Made by a program: the position numbers and the translations under genes
Notes under the pieces: model-generated
Database searches by the model: none
Seen by the model: only the letters and a program-made list of their open reading frames with translations
What the model was told of the DNA's origin: nothing
NCBI RefSeq assembly: GCF_963378105.1
Contig: NZ_OY726398.1
Coordinates: 3,038,001 to 3,102,000, forward strand
DNA from: Mycolicibacter sp. MU0102
Lineage (GTDB): Bacteria; Actinomycetota; Actinomycetes; Mycobacteriales; Mycobacteriaceae
Reading direction: 5' to 3'
DNA: 64,000 nt
In this document: piece after piece, positions 8,417 through 16,987 of the stretch
Numbering within the stretch: the stretch's first letter is position 1
Layout of the letters: each line of letters begins with the position of its first letter

Positions 8417-9235
8417 TCAACAAGCGATGCGGGCCCGTCGGCGTCGCCGGACCCGCCAGCCCACCGCCGCCTGGCAACGAGCGGCGAGCTCACGCCGATC
8501 CGTTCCCGGCAACTGCAATGCCGCGACATGCACCTGCGCGATGGTGCGGCGCGCGGTGATCAGACGACGCATCGAGGCCAGCAGGCTGTCGTCGCCGACG
8601 AACGCCGGTACGGTCGACGGCGCCCCGTCCGGGTGGTGATAGGTGAGCTGCAGGGGCTGCACCGGCCGGCCCGCATCCACGGCGGCCTGGAACATCGCCG
8701 GATAGAACCGGCCGTGGGCCCGTCCGCACCACGTGGTGCCCTCCGGGAACGCCACGACCGTGCGACCGGCCCGCAATCGGGCCGCGACCGTGTCGATCAC
8801 CACCGGCAACCCACGCAGACTGTCGCGCTCGATGGGGATGATCCGCATCATGCGGGCCAGCGCTCCGATACCGGGCCAGCTGATCAGATCGGCGCGCGCC
8901 ACGAACGTGCCCGGCGACACCGCACCGATGACGAACACGTCCAGCCAGGACACGTGCGGGCTGACCACCAAGATGCCGCGCAGGTTGCGTACCGGCCCGC
9001 CGGTCGTCGTCACCCGCACCCCGAAGCAGCGCAACACCACCCGGCACGCGCCGCGCTGCAGCCGGACGCGACCTGGAATCGGCACCGCCAGCAGTGGCAG
9101 CAGCGGTGCCAGCAGCACCACCAGCGCCAGCCGCAGCGCCACCACTGCCGGGAACGGCCGCTCGCTACCGCGGCGGACACATCTCGGCGTGCAGGCCGCC
9201 AGGGGCGCCCACGCGTTCACCACCGTCCGGTTCAC
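8417..9235 (-). CDS. PlsC-like 1-acyl-glycerophosphate-type acyltransferase (Rv3026c-like)
   Basis: The 272-residue protein has an N-terminal hydrophobic segment (VVALRLALVVLLAPLLPLLA, about residues 31-50) and then the acyltransferase motif HxxxxD (HVSWLD, H94 and D99), plus FPEGTTW for substrate binding. This is the PlsC/LPLAT fold, which moves an acyl chain from acyl-CoA or acyl-ACP to a lyso-lipid at the membrane. The GTG start overlaps the stop of the upstream GNAT gene. An N-acyltransferase followed by a PlsC-like O-acyltransferase is the OlsB-OlsA arrangement that makes ornithine lipids. The actual acceptor is an inference from context. Confidence 0.85.
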   Translation of the reverse strand: MNRTVVNAWAPLAACTPRCVRRGSERPFPAVVALRLALVVLLAPLLPLLAVPIPGRVRLQRGACRVVLRCFGVRVTTTGGPVRNLRGILVVSPHVSWLDVFVIGAVSPGTFVARADLISWPGIGALARMMRIIPIERDSLRGLPVVIDTVAARLRAGRTVVAFPEGTTWCGRAHGRFYPAMFQAAVDAGRPVQPLQLTYHHPDGAPSTVPAFVGDDSLLASMRRLITARRTIAQVHVAALQLPGTDRRELAARCQAAVGWRVRRRRRARIAC

Positions 9236-10116
9236 GCGTGTGCGGCGCTGTCTAGGGCCGCTGTGGCCGCTGGGGCTTCTGGGGCCCCGCCGACCACCGA
9301 CGCCGCGGACACCGACCGGAGTCGGCGCAGGTAGCGGGTGTCGGCCTCGCTGCGGCGCAGCAGGGCCGGGAAGTCCCCCACCCCGAAATCTGGGTCGTGG
9401 GCCGGCTCGCCGCAGACCCGCGCGCCCAGGCGCAGGTAGCCGCGCAGCAGCGGCGGCATGGTGGGGCGAGTCGGCGGCGCGATCTCGTCGAGGCTCTTGC
9501 CGTCGATCACCACCGGCCGATACGGAGTAACCCGGTACGGGGAGGCGTGGCGGCGCCGCACGAAATCGCGGACACCGCGGATCTGACTACCGGGGGCGCC
9601 CTCGCCGCGCACCGGCACCGAGACGCAGCCGGTGATGTAGTCGTACTGGTAGCGGTCCAGATAGGCCAGGATGCCTGCCCACATCAACAGCACGACGGCG
9701 CCGTTGCGGTGGCCCGGCCGCACCACCGCGCGGCCCATCTCGACCAGCGACGGCCGCAGCGGGTCCAGCGCGGTGACATCGAATTCCATTGCGCTGTAAA
9801 GACCTCCGGCGGCGATAGCCCCGGTGGGAGGAAGCATCCGGTAGCAGCCGACCAGCTCACCGGAGTCGTCGTCGCGCACCAGTAGGTGGTCGCAGTATTC
9901 GTCGAAGTGGTCGGCGTCCAGGCCGGGGCGGCTGTCGCCGGAATCGGTCAGGGTAAAGCCCGGCTCGGTGCTGAACACCTCAAAGCGCATCCGTTGGGCG
10001 GCTTCGATCATGGCGGAATCGGTGGACAACAGCAGCGAGTAGCGGGGGTTGTCGGTCCCGGAAGCGGGAGAATCGGTGGCGGGCTCAGGGGCGATGAGAA
10101 CAGAACCAGTGCTCAC
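9232..10116 (-). CDS. GNAT / OlsB-like N-acyltransferase (Rv3027c-like)
   Basis: The predicted 294-residue protein has the Acetyltransf_5 (OlsB/hemolysin-like) pattern: an early RMRFEVFSTEPGFTL segment, DHFDEYCDHLLVRDD, GCYRMLPPTGA, then MEFDVTALDPLRPSLVEMGR and VRPGHRNGAVVLLMWAGI. In this family the domain uses acyl-ACP or acyl-CoA to N-acylate an amino acid such as ornithine. The GTG at 10116 (VSTGSVLIAPEP) is preferred over a longer reading to 10236, because the extra residues are rich in Cys and Arg and lie in the IS30 end. Overlap by GTGA with the PlsC-like gene implies an operon of two acyl transfers on one lipid. Confidence 0.8.
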   Translation of the reverse strand: MSTGSVLIAPEPATDSPASGTDNPRYSLLLSTDSAMIEAAQRMRFEVFSTEPGFTLTDSGDSRPGLDADHFDEYCDHLLVRDDDSGELVGCYRMLPPTGAIAAGGLYSAMEFDVTALDPLRPSLVEMGRAVVRPGHRNGAVVLLMWAGILAYLDRYQYDYITGCVSVPVRGEGAPGSQIRGVRDFVRRRHASPYRVTPYRPVVIDGKSLDEIAPPTRPTMPPLLRGYLRLGARVCGEPAHDPDFGVGDFPALLRRSEADTRYLRRLRSVSAASVVGGAPEAPAATAALDSAAHA

Positions 10117-10220
10117 ACCCGCCACGCTCGCGCAGCCAGGCAGCGACGAGGCAATCACGGCATGACATGTCGGTGCACGCTTGGTGACGAATTGTGCGCA
10201 CCGGCAAGCAACGCCCGCCG

Positions 10221-11603
10221 GGCGTTGAGATTGCATCTATGGTCGTGAATCGATGCCTGGGCTCAGGGGGTGGTTGCAACACTTCGTAGTTGGGGGTGTT
10301 GATGACTGGTCAACCGCAGGTGTTGTCGGTGCAGCGTCGGTTCTGGGATTTGATCGCTGCGGGATGCTCGTCGTCAGACGCTGCTCTGTTGGTCGGCGTG
10401 TCGGTGACCTGTGGCGGTAAATGGTTCCGCAGATTCGGTGGTGTGAACCCACGAATGCAGGATCCGCAGGGACGCAAACGACCGCGACTGTCACCGGACG
10501 ACCGTGAACAGATCATGATCGGCACCGCTGGCGGGGAGTCGATCCGTTCAATCGCCGGCCGGCTCAACCGGGCTCCGTCGACGATCATGCGCGAGATCCA
10601 CGCCAATGGCCGGTGCCGTACCGCGCCAGGTCGTTACCGAGCGAAGTACCGGTTCGGTGCTCGCCGAGCGGGCTGGGATGCCAAGTCCGGCTATTCGGCA
10701 CGGATCGCGCAACGCCGCAGCGAAGAACGGGCGCGGCGCCCCAAAGCGGGAAAGCTGGCCCGCCACCGGGCGCTGCGCGAGGAGGTGCAAGCGTTGTTGG
10801 TCATGAAATACAGCCCGCAGCAGATCGCTGGGCTGTTGGCCAAGACCTACCCTGACCGCCCGGAGATGCAGGTGTCCCACGAGACCATCTACAAGGCGCT
10901 CTACGTGCAAGGACGCGGCGAGCTGCGCCGTGAGCTGACTCAGTGCCTGCGCACCGGGCGAGCGCTGCGCAAACCCCGTGCACGTACCGGCCGCCCCACC
11001 TCGCAGGGCCGGATTGCGGGCATGGTCAATATCAGCCAACGTCCCGCCGAGGCCGCCGACCGTGCCGTCCCCGGCCATTGGGAAGGCGACTTGATCATCG
11101 GCAAGAACCAGGCCTCCCAGATCGGCACCCTCGTGGAGCGCTCCACCGGATTCGTCCAGTTGCTGCATCTGCCGGCACGTCGCGACCCCGAAACGGTGGC
11201 CGAGGCGATGATCGCTGCGATCAAAACCCTGCCTGAAGCCCTACGTCGGTCCCTGACCTGGGACCAAGGCAGCGAAATGCATCACCATGCCCGTATCAGC
11301 TTCGAAGCCGACATCGACATCTACTTCTGCGACCCGCACTCACCATGGCAGCGCGGCAGCAACGAAAACACCAACGGGCTACTGCGCCAATATTTCCCGA
11401 AGGGCACCGACCTGTCAGTGCACTCCGCCGACTACCTCGCCGAAGTCGCCGCCGAACTCAACGGACGACCCCGCAAACGCTTCGACTGGGACAGCCCCGC
11501 CCAAGTCCTCAAGCGACTACTGTCACCCCCGACAGAAACCACTGTTGCAACCAAACCATGAATCCGCCATGTCATGCACAACCATCAGTGCAATCTCAAC
11601 GCC
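10221..11603. mobile_element. IS30-family insertion sequence, complete
   Basis: The element is about 1,383 bases. Its ends align as a 61-base imperfect inverted repeat without gaps: the outer 15 bases GGCGTTGAGATTGCA are identical and so are the inner 11 bases TGGTTGCAACA (10271-10281 and 11543-11553), with a divergent middle. One IS30-type transposase fills the interior. It lies between the GNAT gene start and the SDR stop and breaks no recognisable gene. I could not identify a clear target duplication. Confidence 0.75.
10302..11561 (+). CDS. IS30-family transposase
   Basis: The 419-residue protein (ATG at 10302; a TTG at 10290 would add four residues) begins with a helix-turn-helix (FWDLIAAGCSSSDAALLVGVS) and a second one near DREQIMIGTAGGESIRSIAG. 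The catalytic core is DDE: GHWEGDLIIG, LTWDQGSEMHHH and SNENTNGLLRQYFPKGTDLS. Length and motif spacing are typical of IS30. The frame is intact, so it may be active. Its stop codon lies within the right inverted repeat, past the inner TGTTGCAACCA. Confidence 0.95.
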   Translation: MTGQPQVLSVQRRFWDLIAAGCSSSDAALLVGVSVTCGGKWFRRFGGVNPRMQDPQGRKRPRLSPDDREQIMIGTAGGESIRSIAGRLNRAPSTIMREIHANGRCRTAPGRYRAKYRFGARRAGWDAKSGYSARIAQRRSEERARRPKAGKLARHRALREEVQALLVMKYSPQQIAGLLAKTYPDRPEMQVSHETIYKALYVQGRGELRRELTQCLRTGRALRKPRARTGRPTSQGRIAGMVNISQRPAEAADRAVPGHWEGDLIIGKNQASQIGTLVERSTGFVQLLHLPARRDPETVAEAMIAAIKTLPEALRRSLTWDQGSEMHHHARISFEADIDIYFCDPHSPWQRGSNENTNGLLRQYFPKGTDLSVHSADYLAEVAAELNGRPRKRFDWDSPAQVLKRLLSPPTETTVATKP

Positions 11604-11608
11604 GCGGG

Positions 11609-12337
11609 TCAGGCAGCGGCGCCGCCGCCGTCGGCGTGCAGCGTCGATCCGGTGATGAAGCTGGACCGCGACGACGCGAGGAACAACACGGCCTCGGCGA
11701 TCTCGGTGGCGTGTGCGGTGCGCCCCAGCGGAAGCGCCCGCCCCAGTTCGTCATTGACGTCGCCCCATTCGGCGACGACTCCGTCGGTGGCGGTCGGTCC
11801 CGGCGCAACGCTGTTGACCCGTACCCCGTGTGGGCCGAATTCCGCGGCCCACGTACGAGTCAGCGACTCCAACGCGGCTTTGGAAGCGCTGTAGCTCGAC
11901 GCACCGGGAACCCCCTTGAAGGCGACCATGCTGGTGACATTGACGATGCTGCCGCGCCCGCGCCGCAGCATTCCCGGCGCCAAGGCTGCGACCAGAAAAT
12001 AGGCGCCGCGCACATTGGTATCGAAGGTCGACTCGAACGAGGCCACATCCTGTTCCACGGTCAGCGCACCGGGGAAGCTGGCGGCGTTGTTCACCACAAT
12101 GTCGACGCCGTCGCCGCATTGGCGCACCAGAGATCTCACCGAGTCGAGGTCGGACAGATCCGCGGCCACGAACCGCACACCGCCACCGAGTTCGGCGACG
12201 GCGGCGGCACCACGCTGCTCCGAGCGGCCAGTGATGATCACCTCGGCACCGTGGCGCGCCAACAGCCGCGCGGATTCGAGCCCGATGCCCGCGGTCCCGC
12301 CGGTCACCAGGGCGGTCTGACCCGCCAGGTCGTTCAC
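11609..12337 (-). CDS. SDR-family oxidoreductase
   Basis: The 242-residue protein is a classical short-chain dehydrogenase/reductase: TGGTAGIG cofactor loop near residues 13-20, NNAAS, an active-site serine in NVTSMVAF, and YSASK as the catalytic YxxxK. GR at the end of strand 2 (ITGRSEQRG) suggests NADP(H). The substrate cannot be read from sequence. The GTG start overlaps the upstream NmrA-like gene stop (GTGA), so both are in one operon. Its stop is only 5 bases from the IS30 right end. Confidence 0.88.
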   Translation of the reverse strand: MNDLAGQTALVTGGTAGIGLESARLLARHGAEVIITGRSEQRGAAAVAELGGGVRFVAADLSDLDSVRSLVRQCGDGVDIVVNNAASFPGALTVEQDVASFESTFDTNVRGAYFLVAALAPGMLRRGRGSIVNVTSMVAFKGVPGASSYSASKAALESLTRTWAAEFGPHGVRVNSVAPGPTATDGVVAEWGDVNDELGRALPLGRTAHATEIAEAVLFLASSRSSFITGSTLHADGGGAAA

Positions 12338-13077
12338 TGTGTCACCTGCCAGTCAGCCAGCCTGGTCGCCGCCAGGGTCGCGTCGTCGCCGGTGACCAGG
12401 CCGGTGTCGCCGATCTTGGTGCCGAAATAGACCGCAGCCGGGTCGACGACGATCGGGAGGTTCTCGCCCCGATGGGCCAGCACCAGGGCGGCCAGTTCAG
12501 CGAAGGTCAGCTTCTCCGGGCCACCGATGTTGATGATCCCGTCGACCGGCGCGGCCTGAGCGGCGCGGGCCACTTCAGCGGCCACGTCAGCCCCGGCGAT
12601 CGGCTGGATCAGACCTTCGGGCACCCGGACCTCGCCGTCGACGGTCAGTGATGCGGTGATGCCGTCGGCGAACTCGTGGAACTGCGTGGCACGCACGACG
12701 GTGTAGGGCAACCCAGACTCGGCGATGATGCGCTCCTGGGCGACCTTGGCGCGCATGTAGCCGCTGTCGGGCAGGCCGTCGCAGTTCACGATGGAGAGCA
12801 CCACGTAGTGGCCGACGTCAGCGGCTTTGGCCGCGTCTACCTGGTTGGTGGTGGACTTGGTGAAGAAGTCCAGCACCGGTCCGTCGGCGAAGTCGGGTGA
12901 GTTGACCACGTCGACGAGCACGTCGGCGCCCGAGAGGGCGTCGGCCAGGCCGTCTCCGGTCAGCACGTCGACACCGGAATTGCGGGCAGCTGCCACGGTC
13001 TCGTGGCCGGCGGCGCGCAGCAGCTCTACGACCTTGGTACCGATCTGCCCGCTGGCACCCATCACAGTGATCTTCAT
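12334..13077 (-). CDS. NmrA-like / atypical SDR NAD(P)-binding protein
   Basis: The 247-residue product starts MKITVMGASGQIGTKVVELL, the GxxGxxG loop of atypical SDR and NmrA-like proteins, followed by AARNSGVDVLTGD. It lacks a classical YxxxK; the GYMRAKVAQERIIAESGLPY segment matches the NmrA/ycnE-type family in which a tyrosine-lysine pair may be relocated. Such proteins act as quinone or flavin reductase relatives, redox sensors or isomerases. It is the first gene of the pair with the SDR at 11609, and the roughly 120-base gap upstream should hold the promoter. Confidence 0.8.
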   Translation of the reverse strand: MKITVMGASGQIGTKVVELLRAAGHETVAAARNSGVDVLTGDGLADALSGADVLVDVVNSPDFADGPVLDFFTKSTTNQVDAAKAADVGHYVVLSIVNCDGLPDSGYMRAKVAQERIIAESGLPYTVVRATQFHEFADGITASLTVDGEVRVPEGLIQPIAGADVAAEVARAAQAAPVDGIINIGGPEKLTFAELAALVLAHRGENLPIVVDPAAVYFGTKIGDTGLVTGDDATLAATRLADWQVTQ

Positions 13078-13199
13078 CCTCGATACACCCTCTCTTCACA
13101 GCACGATTTCGGTACCTCGACCCTGGCACCGTGCGGTCCGTGGGGGAACCCCGGAAAGTCCGTAGTCTGCTTCGCGGCGGGCGGGGTTTGGGGCCCCGG

Positions 13200-15974
13200 T
13201 CAGCGGCCGACAGCGATGTCGCGCAGTTCGCGGCGCGAGCGGATTCCCAGCTTGGCGAAGACCTTGCGCAGGTGCCATTCGACGGTGTGAGCACTGATGA
13301 ACAGCTGGGCCCCGATCTCGACATTGGTCAGGCCGGCACCGGCCAGCTCGGCGATCTGCCGCTCCTGTGGTGTCATCACGTCACCGCCGGGCGCGGCCTT
13401 GCCGCTGACTTTGTCGCCGATCACCTGTAGTTCGCGGCGGCTGCGCTGCGCGAAGGCCTGCGCCCCGAACCCAGTGAACATCTCGTGGGCGGTGCGCAGC
13501 TGCCTACGCGCGTCACCGCGCCGCTTCTCCCGGCGCAGCCACTCCCCGTACACCAGGTGCGCACGCGCCAGGTCCACGGCGATCCGGGTGCGCTCCAGCC
13601 GCTCGACGGCCTCGACATAGTGGTCCTCGGCGGCGGGGCCGTCACACAGCAGCGCTCGCGAGCGGGCCAATACGCCCAGCCCCCAGTCGGTTCCGCTGAC
13701 GGTGGTGCGTTCGGCCAGCTGCGCCAGCGCCTCGGCGGCCAATGTCAGCTCGCCGCCGCGCACCCCGGCCTCCACCAGTTCGGCCAGGTTCCACCCGTAG
13801 AGGCCCAGATCCTCGTACTCCAGCACCCGGCGCAGCGCCTCGCATGCCGACTGGTAGCGGCCCAAGCCGTTGTTGAGCACCGCGGAGGCGTAGCCGATCA
13901 GCGCGATGATGCGGCCCTCCCCGCGGGCGGCCCCGCTGCGGGCCGCGGCGTCGATCAGCGCGGTCGCCGCGGCTTCCTCGCCCGTCCAGGCCGCCAACGC
14001 CAGCGCGTGATAGCGCACCGGGGTCTGACCGGACGCCGCGCTCAGGGCGTCGGCGTCGGCGATCAGCGCGCGCGCCGCCGCGAACTCGCCGGCCTGCACG
14101 TGTACGCCGGCCCGGGTCGTCAACGCGACCGGCAGCATGGCCAGCGCACCGGTGTCGGTCGCGACCCGCACGGCGTCATTGGCGATCCGATACCAGGCCT
14201 GGTCGTCCCACACGTCATGCACGGCGGCTTCGTATCCGATCGGAAACGCCTGCCATGACCAGGTGTTTGGGGTCAGTGCGGCAATCGCGGCACGCAACGG
14301 CTCCAGGCCGGCCTGGCAGCCGGCGCTGATACGGGTGGTCAACGCAAGCAGCAGCAGGTCAGCCGGCCGGTTCGTCCGCACGCCCGCTGCCAGCGCCGCC
14401 GCGGTGTGCTGGCGCACCTGCGCCCCGAATGCCCGGCCCGCATACATCGCCGCACTGACCGCCTCCAACAGGGTCTCTTGCGCCATCACCGCGTCAATGG
14501 GCTCCAAACGACTTGCCGCGCTGAAGAATTGGTGAACTGAGTCAAGAACGGTGGAGGTGTGTCCGCTCCCGCGGCCACGGGTGAACGCCAACTGCGCGCG
14601 CATCCGGGCCAGCCGAGCACGCTGCAGCTCGTCGAGCGGTGCGAGCTCGGCGGTGCCCAACAGGACTGCGGCGGCGTCTATTTCAGCCACCTCCCGCTTG
14701 GCTTCGGCGGCATCGAGCGCCCGGGACCCGCGCCGCAGCGGGTCGGGCGTCAGTTCGGTGGCACGAGCCAAAAATGCTGCCGCCGCGGCGGTTCCACCGC
14801 GCAATGCCGCCCTGTCAGCAGAACGTTCCAGCTCCGCGGCGACCGATTCGTCCGGGCCGGGCGCCGCATGGGCGCGATGCCACGCCCGCCGGTCGGGGTC
14901 GTGCGCCGGGTCGGTGGCCTGCGCCAGCGCGCGGTGGGCATCGCGGCGCTCTTCCAGACTCGCCGCGCGGTAGATCGCCGAACGCACCAGTGGATGCCGG
15001 AACCGCACCCGCGCGCCCACCTCGATCAGGCCGGCCTCCTCTGCCGGAGCGATGGCCGCGGCCGCCAGGCCCGACTCACCGGCCGCCCGCAGCAACAGCG
15101 CCGCATCCCCCACCGGCTCGGCGGCAGCCAGCAACAAGAGTCGTTGGGCGTCGTCTGGCAACGCATGAACCCGGGCCAGGTAATGGCGTTCGATCTGTCC
15201 CGCCACCGGTACCACGTCGGGGCGGTAGTAGCCGCCGGCCAACTCGGCCGCGGACAGCCCCCGCGGCAGTTCCAACAACGCCAGCGGGTTGCCGTGAGTC
15301 TCGGCGACGATCCGGTCGGCGACCTGGGAATCGATCCGGCCCGGCAGCGCCGACTCCAGCACGGCGCGCGCGTCGGCGTCGGCCAGGCCGCGCAACATCA
15401 GTTTCGGCAGTCCGGTCAGTCCGTCGACGGGTTCCCGCAGTGCGCACACCAACGCGACGGGTTCGGCCCGTAACCGGCGGGCTACGAACCCCAGCGTCTG
15501 AGCCGAAACCCGATCGAGCCACTGGGCATCGTCGATCAGACACAGCACCGGCTGCCGGGTGGCGACCCCGGCAAGCAGGCCCAACACCGCCAGCCCGACC
15601 AGAAATCGGTCCGGCGCCGATCCGCTGCTCATGCCGAACGCGATAGCCAGCGCCTCGCGCTGCGGTTCGGGCAACAGGTCGATCCCGTCGGCCACCGGTG
15701 CGCACAGCTGCTGCAGCCCGGCGAAGGCCAGCTCCATGTCGGACTCCACCCCGGCCGCCCGAATCACGTGGAAGTCCGGCGCCGATTCGGCCAGATAGTC
15801 CAGCAGCACGGTCTTGCCGATCCCGGCCTCGCCGCGCAGCACCAGCACCTGGCTACGGCCCCCGCGGGCGGCAGCGAGGGTTTCTCGTAGCTGCTCGCAC
15901 TCGGCGTCACGGCCCCGCAAAGACGGCAAAACCCCCGACACGCCAGGCGTGCGGGGGTTTTGCCGACTGCTCAC
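13200..15974 (-). CDS. LAL-type LuxR-family ATPase transcriptional regulator
   Basis: The protein has up to 924 residues. It has an N-terminal AAA/NB-ARC-like ATPase with Walker A GEAGIGKT (residues 48-55) and a Walker B-like VLCLIDDAQWLD, a long helical TPR-like middle, and a C-terminal LuxR helix-turn-helix (LTPQERQIAELAGAGLTNVEIG ... SAHTVEWHLRKVFAKLGI). This is the large ATP-binding LuxR (MalT-like) architecture, where ligand and ATP switch DNA binding. The inducer is unknown. The GTG start at 15974 puts the first 15 codons across a very strong hairpin; GTG at 15941 or TTG at 15929 are alternatives just before the conserved SLRGRDAECEQL. Confidence 0.9.
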   Translation of the reverse strand: MSSRQNPRTPGVSGVLPSLRGRDAECEQLRETLAAARGGRSQVLVLRGEAGIGKTVLLDYLAESAPDFHVIRAAGVESDMELAFAGLQQLCAPVADGIDLLPEPQREALAIAFGMSSGSAPDRFLVGLAVLGLLAGVATRQPVLCLIDDAQWLDRVSAQTLGFVARRLRAEPVALVCALREPVDGLTGLPKLMLRGLADADARAVLESALPGRIDSQVADRIVAETHGNPLALLELPRGLSAAELAGGYYRPDVVPVAGQIERHYLARVHALPDDAQRLLLLAAAEPVGDAALLLRAAGESGLAAAAIAPAEEAGLIEVGARVRFRHPLVRSAIYRAASLEERRDAHRALAQATDPAHDPDRRAWHRAHAAPGPDESVAAELERSADRAALRGGTAAAAAFLARATELTPDPLRRGSRALDAAEAKREVAEIDAAAVLLGTAELAPLDELQRARLARMRAQLAFTRGRGSGHTSTVLDSVHQFFSAASRLEPIDAVMAQETLLEAVSAAMYAGRAFGAQVRQHTAAALAAGVRTNRPADLLLLALTTRISAGCQAGLEPLRAAIAALTPNTWSWQAFPIGYEAAVHDVWDDQAWYRIANDAVRVATDTGALAMLPVALTTRAGVHVQAGEFAAARALIADADALSAASGQTPVRYHALALAAWTGEEAAATALIDAAARSGAARGEGRIIALIGYASAVLNNGLGRYQSACEALRRVLEYEDLGLYGWNLAELVEAGVRGGELTLAAEALAQLAERTTVSGTDWGLGVLARSRALLCDGPAAEDHYVEAVERLERTRIAVDLARAHLVYGEWLRREKRRGDARRQLRTAHEMFTGFGAQAFAQRSRRELQVIGDKVSGKAAPGGDVMTPQERQIAELAGAGLTNVEIGAQLFISAHTVEWHLRKVFAKLGIRSRRELRDIAVGR
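15924..15965. terminator. Strong bidirectional-type hairpin downstream of etfA
   Basis: The arms CGGCAAAACCCCCG (15924-15937) and CGGGGGTTTTGCCG (15952-15965) are perfectly complementary over 14 bases, and the spacer adds another CACGCC/GGCGTG pairing. It begins 28 bases after the etfA stop on the minus strand and has A/T runs inside the stem. It fits an intrinsic terminator for the etf operon, yet it overlaps the annotated start of the LuxR-type gene. Confidence 0.8.
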
Positions 15975-15992
15975 GCAGGTGAGAGGTGCTTC

Positions 15993-16949
15993 TTAACCCT
16001 TGCGGGCCTTGATCGCCTCGGTCAGCTGCGGGGTGACCTTGAACAGGTCGCCGACGATGCCGAAGTCGGCGATCTCGAAGATCGGCGCTTCCTCGTCCTT
16101 GTTGACCACGACGATGGTCTTGGACGTCTGCATGCCGGCCCGGTGCTGGATCGCACCGGAGATGCCCAGGGCGATGTACAGCTGCGGCGAAACCGTCTTG
16201 CCGGTCTGGCCGATCTGGAACTGGCCCGGGTAGTAGCCCGAGTCCACCGCGGCACGCGAGGCGCCGACGGCAGCACCGAGCGAGTCGGCCAGCTCCTCGA
16301 CGACCGAGAAGCTCTCGGCGCTGCCGACACCGCGACCACCGGACACCACGATGGGGGCCTCGGTGAGCTCCGGGCGGTCACCGGCCACGGCCGGCTGACG
16401 CGAGGTGATCTTGGTGGCGTTCTCAGCGGCGGCGGGCACCTCCACGGTGACCTGCTCGCCCGCACCAGCGGCCGGCGCGGGCTCAACGGCACCCGCACGG
16501 ACGGTGATGACCGGGAGTTCGCCGGTGGGCTCGGCCTCGACGGTGTAGGCACCACCGAAGATCGAGTGCACGACCTTGGCGCCTGCCTTGACCTCGACGA
16601 CGTCGACCAGCAGACCGGAACCGATCCGGGCCGCCAGGCGGCCGGCGACCTCTTTGCCGTCGGCGGTGGCGGCGATCAGCACCGCAGCCGGGGCAGCCGA
16701 CTCGGCCAGCCCGGCCAGCACGTCGACAGTCGGGGTGAGCAGGTAGCTGTCCACCACGTCGGATTCGGCGACGTAGATCTTTGCGGCGCCGGCTTCCTTC
16801 AGGCCGTCCACCAGCGGGGCGGCGGTGCCGGGGGCACCGACGACGACCGCGGACGGCTCGCCGAGCTCACGCGCGGCGGTGATCAGTTCGGAGCTGACCT
16901 TCTTCAGCGCTCCGTCGGAGTGCTCAACGAGCACAAGTACTTCAGCCAT
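15993..16949 (-). CDS. etfA: Electron transfer flavoprotein alpha subunit
   Basis: The 318-residue subunit carries the FAD of the ETF heterodimer that takes electrons from acyl-CoA dehydrogenases. The N-terminal alpha/beta domain (MAEVLVLVEHSDGALKKVS) is followed by the conserved FAD domain: SGGRGVGSAESF, VGASRAAVDSGYYPGQFQIG, GKTVSPQLYIALGISGAIQH and the late IVGDLFKVTPQL. All expected FAD-binding signatures are present and the length is usual. It lies 38 bases downstream of etfB in the same direction, an operon equal to Rv3028c-Rv3029c (fixB-fixA), and is followed by the strong hairpin at 15924-15965. Confidence 0.97.
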   Translation of the reverse strand: MAEVLVLVEHSDGALKKVSSELITAARELGEPSAVVVGAPGTAAPLVDGLKEAGAAKIYVAESDVVDSYLLTPTVDVLAGLAESAAPAAVLIAATADGKEVAGRLAARIGSGLLVDVVEVKAGAKVVHSIFGGAYTVEAEPTGELPVITVRAGAVEPAPAAGAGEQVTVEVPAAAENATKITSRQPAVAGDRPELTEAPIVVSGGRGVGSAESFSVVEELADSLGAAVGASRAAVDSGYYPGQFQIGQTGKTVSPQLYIALGISGAIQHRAGMQTSKTIVVVNKDEEAPIFEIADFGIVGDLFKVTPQLTEAIKARKG

Positions 16950-16987
16950 GTCTATTTTCTTCCGTCTTCGCTAGGTCCGGGGATCGC

